A DNA stretch of 64,000 bases, taken from NCBI RefSeq assembly GCF_000203795.2, contig NW_006281115.1:85632-149631 (forward strand). Direction: 5' to 3'. This DNA is from Batrachochytrium dendrobatidis JAM81. Lineage: Eukaryota; Chytridiomycota; Chytridiomycetes; Rhizophydiales. A program made the translations under genes and the position numbers. Shown in pieces: positions 60,232 through 64,000 of this stretch. A model generated the notes under the pieces. It searched no databases and was not told where the DNA came from. It was given only the letters and a program-made list of their open reading frames with translations. Position 1 is the first letter of the stretch; each line of letters begins with the position of its first letter.

Positions 60232-62947
60232 CTAACGCACTTCAACGCTCATTATACGGATATCTTCCAATGGCTTATCTGATTTATCCGTTTTTGCATT
60301 TTCAATCCGATGAATCACGTTCATGCCCCCAGTAGCACGACCAAAAATCGTATGTTTGTTATCCAGCCAGGGCTATGTATGTACAAGTTTAGAAACAATG
60401 ATTAGTCAGGTTTACAAACACATCAACTTGGACTCGACAGCAATGTGCTAGCAACCATTCAAGCGTGCAGTATAAAACGTACCGTTGGTGCAGTGGTGAT
60501 AAAAAATTGACTCCCGTTGGTATTGGGTCCACAATTTGCCATGGATAATGTATAAGGACGATCGTGTTTAACCGATCGATGAAACTCATCCTCAAATTCT
60601 TTTCCCCAACATGATTCTCCTCCAGTCCCATCACCCAAAGGATCTCCCGTTTGGAGCATAAATCCCTTGATGACACGATGAAAAAGTACATTGTCAAAGT
60701 ATCCCTTTTTGGATAGTTCAATAAAGTTTTCAACCGACTTTGGTGCCTGTTCGGGAAAAAGACGAATATGAATATCACCAAATGTTGTATGGATGATTCC
60801 AGTCGAGCCCATGGTTTGTTTATGGGAGGATGCAGCAGCAACGGTTTGTTCCTCGCGAGATGGTTTTTCATTGAAGATGTCTCGATTTCCCGATCCAGAT
60901 GCTACTGCTCCTTCACTATTGTTGACACATGTTGATTTAATCAAGTGAATTCACTATTCTGTTTATATCCAGCACTTGTAGACTGTTACATTTAGTCAAT
61001 TGAAATACTTACGAGTCAGGCTCACGTCGAGTAAACGAATAAAACCGGGGTTTTTTATAAGCAGTGCAGAACAGTGTTGGATCTGTCATTTCAGAATCTT
61101 TGACCAAAGGATTATTTGAGGCAGCCATGGCCTATTCATGTAAATCAGGTCGCGCAGTAAAAAGGTGAGCCGTCATGGTTTGCATTCAACAAAGATGCAT
61201 CAACTTACCAGCGTGAGCATAATTTTTTGTTTTGGAGCACCTTGATATAATGTTAGGTTCATAAAGCGTTGAGTTTCACCTTTTCCGATAAGACAAACAA
61301 CCTTGTTGGAAAGGATGTTTACAACCTTGATACCAATCAAAGTAGGATATATGACATGGGTACCAGATTCATCAAATACTACAAGGTATGCATTAGTACG
61401 AGTTTAAACATGCATCAAATAAGAATAGTTTAATTCAACGTACCAGCATTTACTGTTGCACTTTGACCACCGCTTGCTTTTTCAATTTCACGTTCGATTG
61501 CCAAACGCCTACCAAACTCCATATCATCAAGTGTGTGAATAGCAGTGCCTGCCTGTTGCATTTCGGACACCACGCTCAAACTTTCATCATATTTGCGCAT
61601 GAGTTTCCCAGTGCGAAAATTAAAGATGCGAATCTGACGATCACCGAATCCAAATGTGACAAACTTTGAGAAATCTGGTGAGAATTGTAGACATGTTGGT
61701 ACTGTTTTTGCCTAAATGATGTGTTGTATGTCAGAGTGAGTTGATAAAACGAGGATGCATGCTATACACAAACCGTTTTCAAACAGTACCTTTTTAAACT
61801 CGTATAGGTCAGTTTCGCCCTTGAATTCCCAAGACACGGCTGAAGGTTTGGGATGATCAAATCCTTGATCAGAGAATTCGTTTGGAGTCCAATATTCTAT
61901 CATGCCTCCATCATCCACAGAAACCACAGTATTGGCAATATGATTATACTTTATGATATTTACTGGTACACTATGCAAGGTAGTGATGGATTGAATACAC
62001 GTTGTTCCGCCACGTCCATCATACAGACTGATGGTGCTTGTTTCCTTATCCGAGCTATTATAAATAGAAATGAGTTTACAGGTAATGATTGAGTATATAT
62101 ACAAGAATAAAAACATACCAAGCCAGTAAAGCTTTAGCTTGACTCTTTTTGTAGATCCAGCAAACGGCAGCAGGAAAATAATTTAGTTTAAACATGGTGA
62201 TCATATCTAGATTCAAACCAGTTAGAAACAGCATCTACATATGGTAGTCATACACAGAGTTGACGTTACCGAAATTGATGACATCAAACACTTTGAGGCC
62301 CTTGTCGACACCGGCGGTAGCAAATAGCAGACCATCAAAAGAAGCATCTGTGGCGACAATGGCACCCACATGGGATCTGAAATGTTTAACAAATTCGATT
62401 CCTTTGAGCGATTTTTTCCAAAACTTGACATGACCGTCAATGGAAGTTGTAATGATGAAATCAGTGCTAAAATTGAGAATAGAATCAAGATTTTCAGTGA
62501 GTTTTGACAATAGTTGATCTAGAAAGTGATTTTATGCTAATTTAGTGATTACCTTGTACATGAAATCAGGTTGACGATATCTCTATGCATAAGAGAGACT
62601 TCGTACATGTCAGTACAAGGTAATGAATCCAAAAACAGTTTTTGGTGTTGTAGCTGAGCAGCGAGTTTCTGTTTTTTCTTCAAGCGAGCAGCTCTATCTT
62701 TTTCAGACAAAACAGAATTTGTTTCTTGGTCGGTTCCTGACATGGGAACTGTTGGACCAAAGTCACTACCGTCACTCTCATTATCTTGATCTGATAATTG
62801 AGAATCTAGATGAAATCAAGATGGAATTAAAAACGACAAGATTATAATAGTGGTTAATGAATGTGTTATTTTGATTAATATAAAAGAGTATATGAATGTA
62901 CCATGCAAGCGTTTGTTTGTAGCAGTATGAATATCTGAGTTGGTCAT
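60232..62947 (-). CDS. PPWD1: spliceosomal WD40-cyclophilin PPWD1
   Basis: Ten exons, 62947-62902, 62805-62553, 62466-62270, 62206-62119, 62054-61790, 61711-61444, 61378-61209, 61131-61013, 60915-60483 and 60372-60232, give 659 residues with every phase consistent (human 646). The N-terminal half is a WD40 propeller ([66 protein letters not shown]). The linker has [14 protein letters not shown] and [13 protein letters not shown]. The C-terminal cyclophilin domain carries the active-site words [40 protein letters not shown] and [21 protein letters not shown]1 is a nuclear peptidyl-prolyl isomerase of the spliceosomal C complex. It shares a divergent promoter with the Q-rich gene at 63238. Confidence 0.96.
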
Positions 62948-62987
62948 GAAAACAGAATATAAAAAAGAGTTTTAGTTGAATTGAGTC

Positions 62988-63108
62988 CAAATTCAACAAA
63001 TTTCAATTGATTATTTTTGGCCAAATTCAACAAATTCCAATTCATTATTTTTTGGCCAATTTCAACAAATTCCAATTCATTCCAATTGACTATTTTTTGG
63101 CCAATTCA
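62988..63108. repeat. AT-rich tandem repeat in divergent promoter
   Basis: Three diverged copies of a unit reading TTCAACAAATTCCAATTCAT then TATTTTTTGGCCAA, about 35-50 bases each, fill most of the spacer between PPWD1 and the Q-rich gene. Each ends in a TTGGCCAA palindrome. The third copy has an internal duplication of the CCAATTCATT word. Confidence 0.85.
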
Positions 63109-63171
63109 ATCCGCAGTGGCACTTGAAGGGATTCTCGAAACAAAAAGGGCGATTCAAAGCAAACGGTCAGT

Positions 63172-63177
63172 CACGTG
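63172..63177. promoter_or_regulatory. CACGTG E-box upstream of the Q-rich gene
   Basis: The word GTCACGTGGC lies about 60 bases upstream of the ATG at 63238. It matches a basic helix-loop-helix binding core. Function is inferred only from the word and its position. Confidence 0.35.
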
Positions 63178-63237
63178 GCAATATAAAACTCACTTTTCAA
63201 ACACTCAAATCTTGACTTTAGTTGTTCATAATCATCA

Positions 63238-64000
63238 ATGTCTTGTCTGGATTCAACCGTCACCAGCGGTATTCCTGCTTCTCCTCCTCCAGAAACCTCC
63301 TTGTTTATTCCATGTGGCATCACTGAAAAATGCTCAATCGAACCTGCCTTTAACCTTGTTTCTAGTCCTCTCTCTAATACAACTCAAAAATACACTGTTC
63401 TTCCTTCTCCTACATCCTCTCCTATTATGACTGTCGTTTCTGATGCTACTCAAGAGTCTAAAGACATCTCATCGTTAATCATCCTGCCTGCTGCTGAATT
63501 GGTCCAAACTCATTCATCTCTAGAGGTCTTGGATGCTTCTCCCTGCTCTTTGGTCCCTGCGAGTCCTGTCAGCCCTGTTCATCCTTCATCTTCCACTTGT
63601 AGTAATAACTCGGTTTCATTCATTGCTCTGAATGCTCCAGCTGATGAGATTCAAGACTCGTCTGTCCAGCTCTCTCCTGCTGTTAGTCGTCGCATTGTTG
63701 TTACCTTCAATCCCCTAGTTGCTGTCGCTCAGACTTTCCACAAGGATGACTATGACCGCTCGTCTATTAGTGTTGCTCCCTTGCTTCGTCAGGACATTAT
63801 AGAGCTGCTGACTTATCGTGCAGAGATGTTGCATGTTACTCGACAACTCACTGCTTATCGTGACCAGCTTATCATGGAGAAACAGCGTATGTATTTTATG
63901 AAGTTACAGCAACAGCAGCATCAAGTGATGCAGCAGCAACTACAGCAGGCATGGTGGATGCAACAACAGCAGCAGCAACAGCGTCATTTCCAAATGCATC
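63238..64000 (+). CDS. Gln-rich protein, start only (runs off the window)
   Basis: Open from ATG 63238 (MSCLDSTVTSGIPASPPPE) to the edge, 254 codons, no intron seen. The first 170 residues are Ser/Pro/Thr-rich and probably disordered. A short helical stretch (LLRQDIIELLTYRAEMLHVT, RDQLIMEKQRMYFMKLQ) leads into glutamine runs encoded by CAG/CAA repeats. Nothing identifies a family. Composition is like that of fungal transcription factors or RNA-binding regulators. The CAG/CAA runs resemble those in NOT4, but the sequences around them are unrelated. Confidence 0.8.
   Translation, partial: MSCLDSTVTSGIPASPPPETSLFIPCGITEKCSIEPAFNLVSSPLSNTTQKYTVLPSPTSSPIMTVVSDATQESKDISSLIILPAAELVQTHSSLEVLDASPCSLVPASPVSPVHPSSSTCSNNSVSFIALNAPADEIQDSSVQLSPAVSRRIVVTFNPLVAVAQTFHKDDYDRSSISVAPLLRQDIIELLTYRAEMLHVTRQLTAYRDQLIMEKQRMYFMKLQQQQHQVMQQQLQQAWWMQQQQQQQRHFQMH

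Noticed and set aside
1..64000. Gene cluster for a shared pathway or defence system
   Set aside because: The genes are unrelated housekeeping and flagellar functions on both strands with their own promoters; nothing suggests a coordinated cluster, CRISPR array or prophage-like block.

Overview
The window is nuclear DNA from a fungus, most probably a zoospore-forming chytrid. Genes are packed on both strands. Nearly all are cut by short GT-AG introns, mostly 40-250 bases and AT-rich. Housekeeping proteins of fungal/animal type sit beside axoneme genes that non-flagellate fungi lack (CCDC40, with an IQ-motif protein next to it). No prokaryotic, viral or rRNA feature was seen. Gene models were built by reading reverse-complement frames and splice sites by eye. 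For almost all of them the exon phases add up exactly, so boundaries are given to the base. Exceptions are named.

Layout. 1-3944 (-): 3'-truncated, serine-rich, possibly Clr2-like silencing protein. 5714-12418 (+): NOT4 ubiquitin ligase, followed in another frame by a 1,234-codon ORF that looks like its displaced C-terminal extension. 12681-14103 (+): cyclophilin-40. 14525-16799 (+): two-domain GT64 glycosyltransferase. 17256-18128 (+): SMNDC1/SPF30 splicing factor. 18296-19327 (-): IQ-motif protein. 19455-23555 (-): CCDC40 axonemal ruler. 24262-25189 (-): glutathione S-transferase. 25890-28493 (-): ATG22 transporter. 29223-29870 (+): dynein light chain roadblock. 29987-33333 (-): CDC45. 33542-35674 (-): secretory-pathway protein ending in HSEL. 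35936-40193 (-): SH3-DH-PH-PX RhoGEF. 40359-40703 (+): small orphan. 41078-43919 (-): Hst3/Hst4-type sirtuin. 44735-46252 (-): LRR membrane protein built of 72-base exons. 46741-47430 (-): GNAT acetyltransferase. 47900-49042 (+): RTF2. 49678-51455 (-): protein ending in an HSP20 domain. 52020-58093 (+): TRS120/TRAPPC9. 58224-60097 (+): CNOT11. 60232-62947 (-): PPWD1. 63238-64000 (+): Q-rich protein, cut by the window edge.

Themes. Two CCR4-NOT subunits (NOT4, CNOT11), two cyclophilins (CYP40, PPWD1), two spliceosome-linked proteins (SMNDC1, PPWD1) and three genome-maintenance genes (CDC45, RTF2, sirtuin) lie here, but as independent genes rather than a cluster. The most novel element is a dispersed family of short sequences of about 180-390 bases with terminal inverted repeats. 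Six copies sit exclusively between genes. They look like a non-autonomous DNA transposon (MITE). Other points of interest are the NOT4 frame break, three genes that begin with 7-8-base coding exons, and unusual domain fusions.
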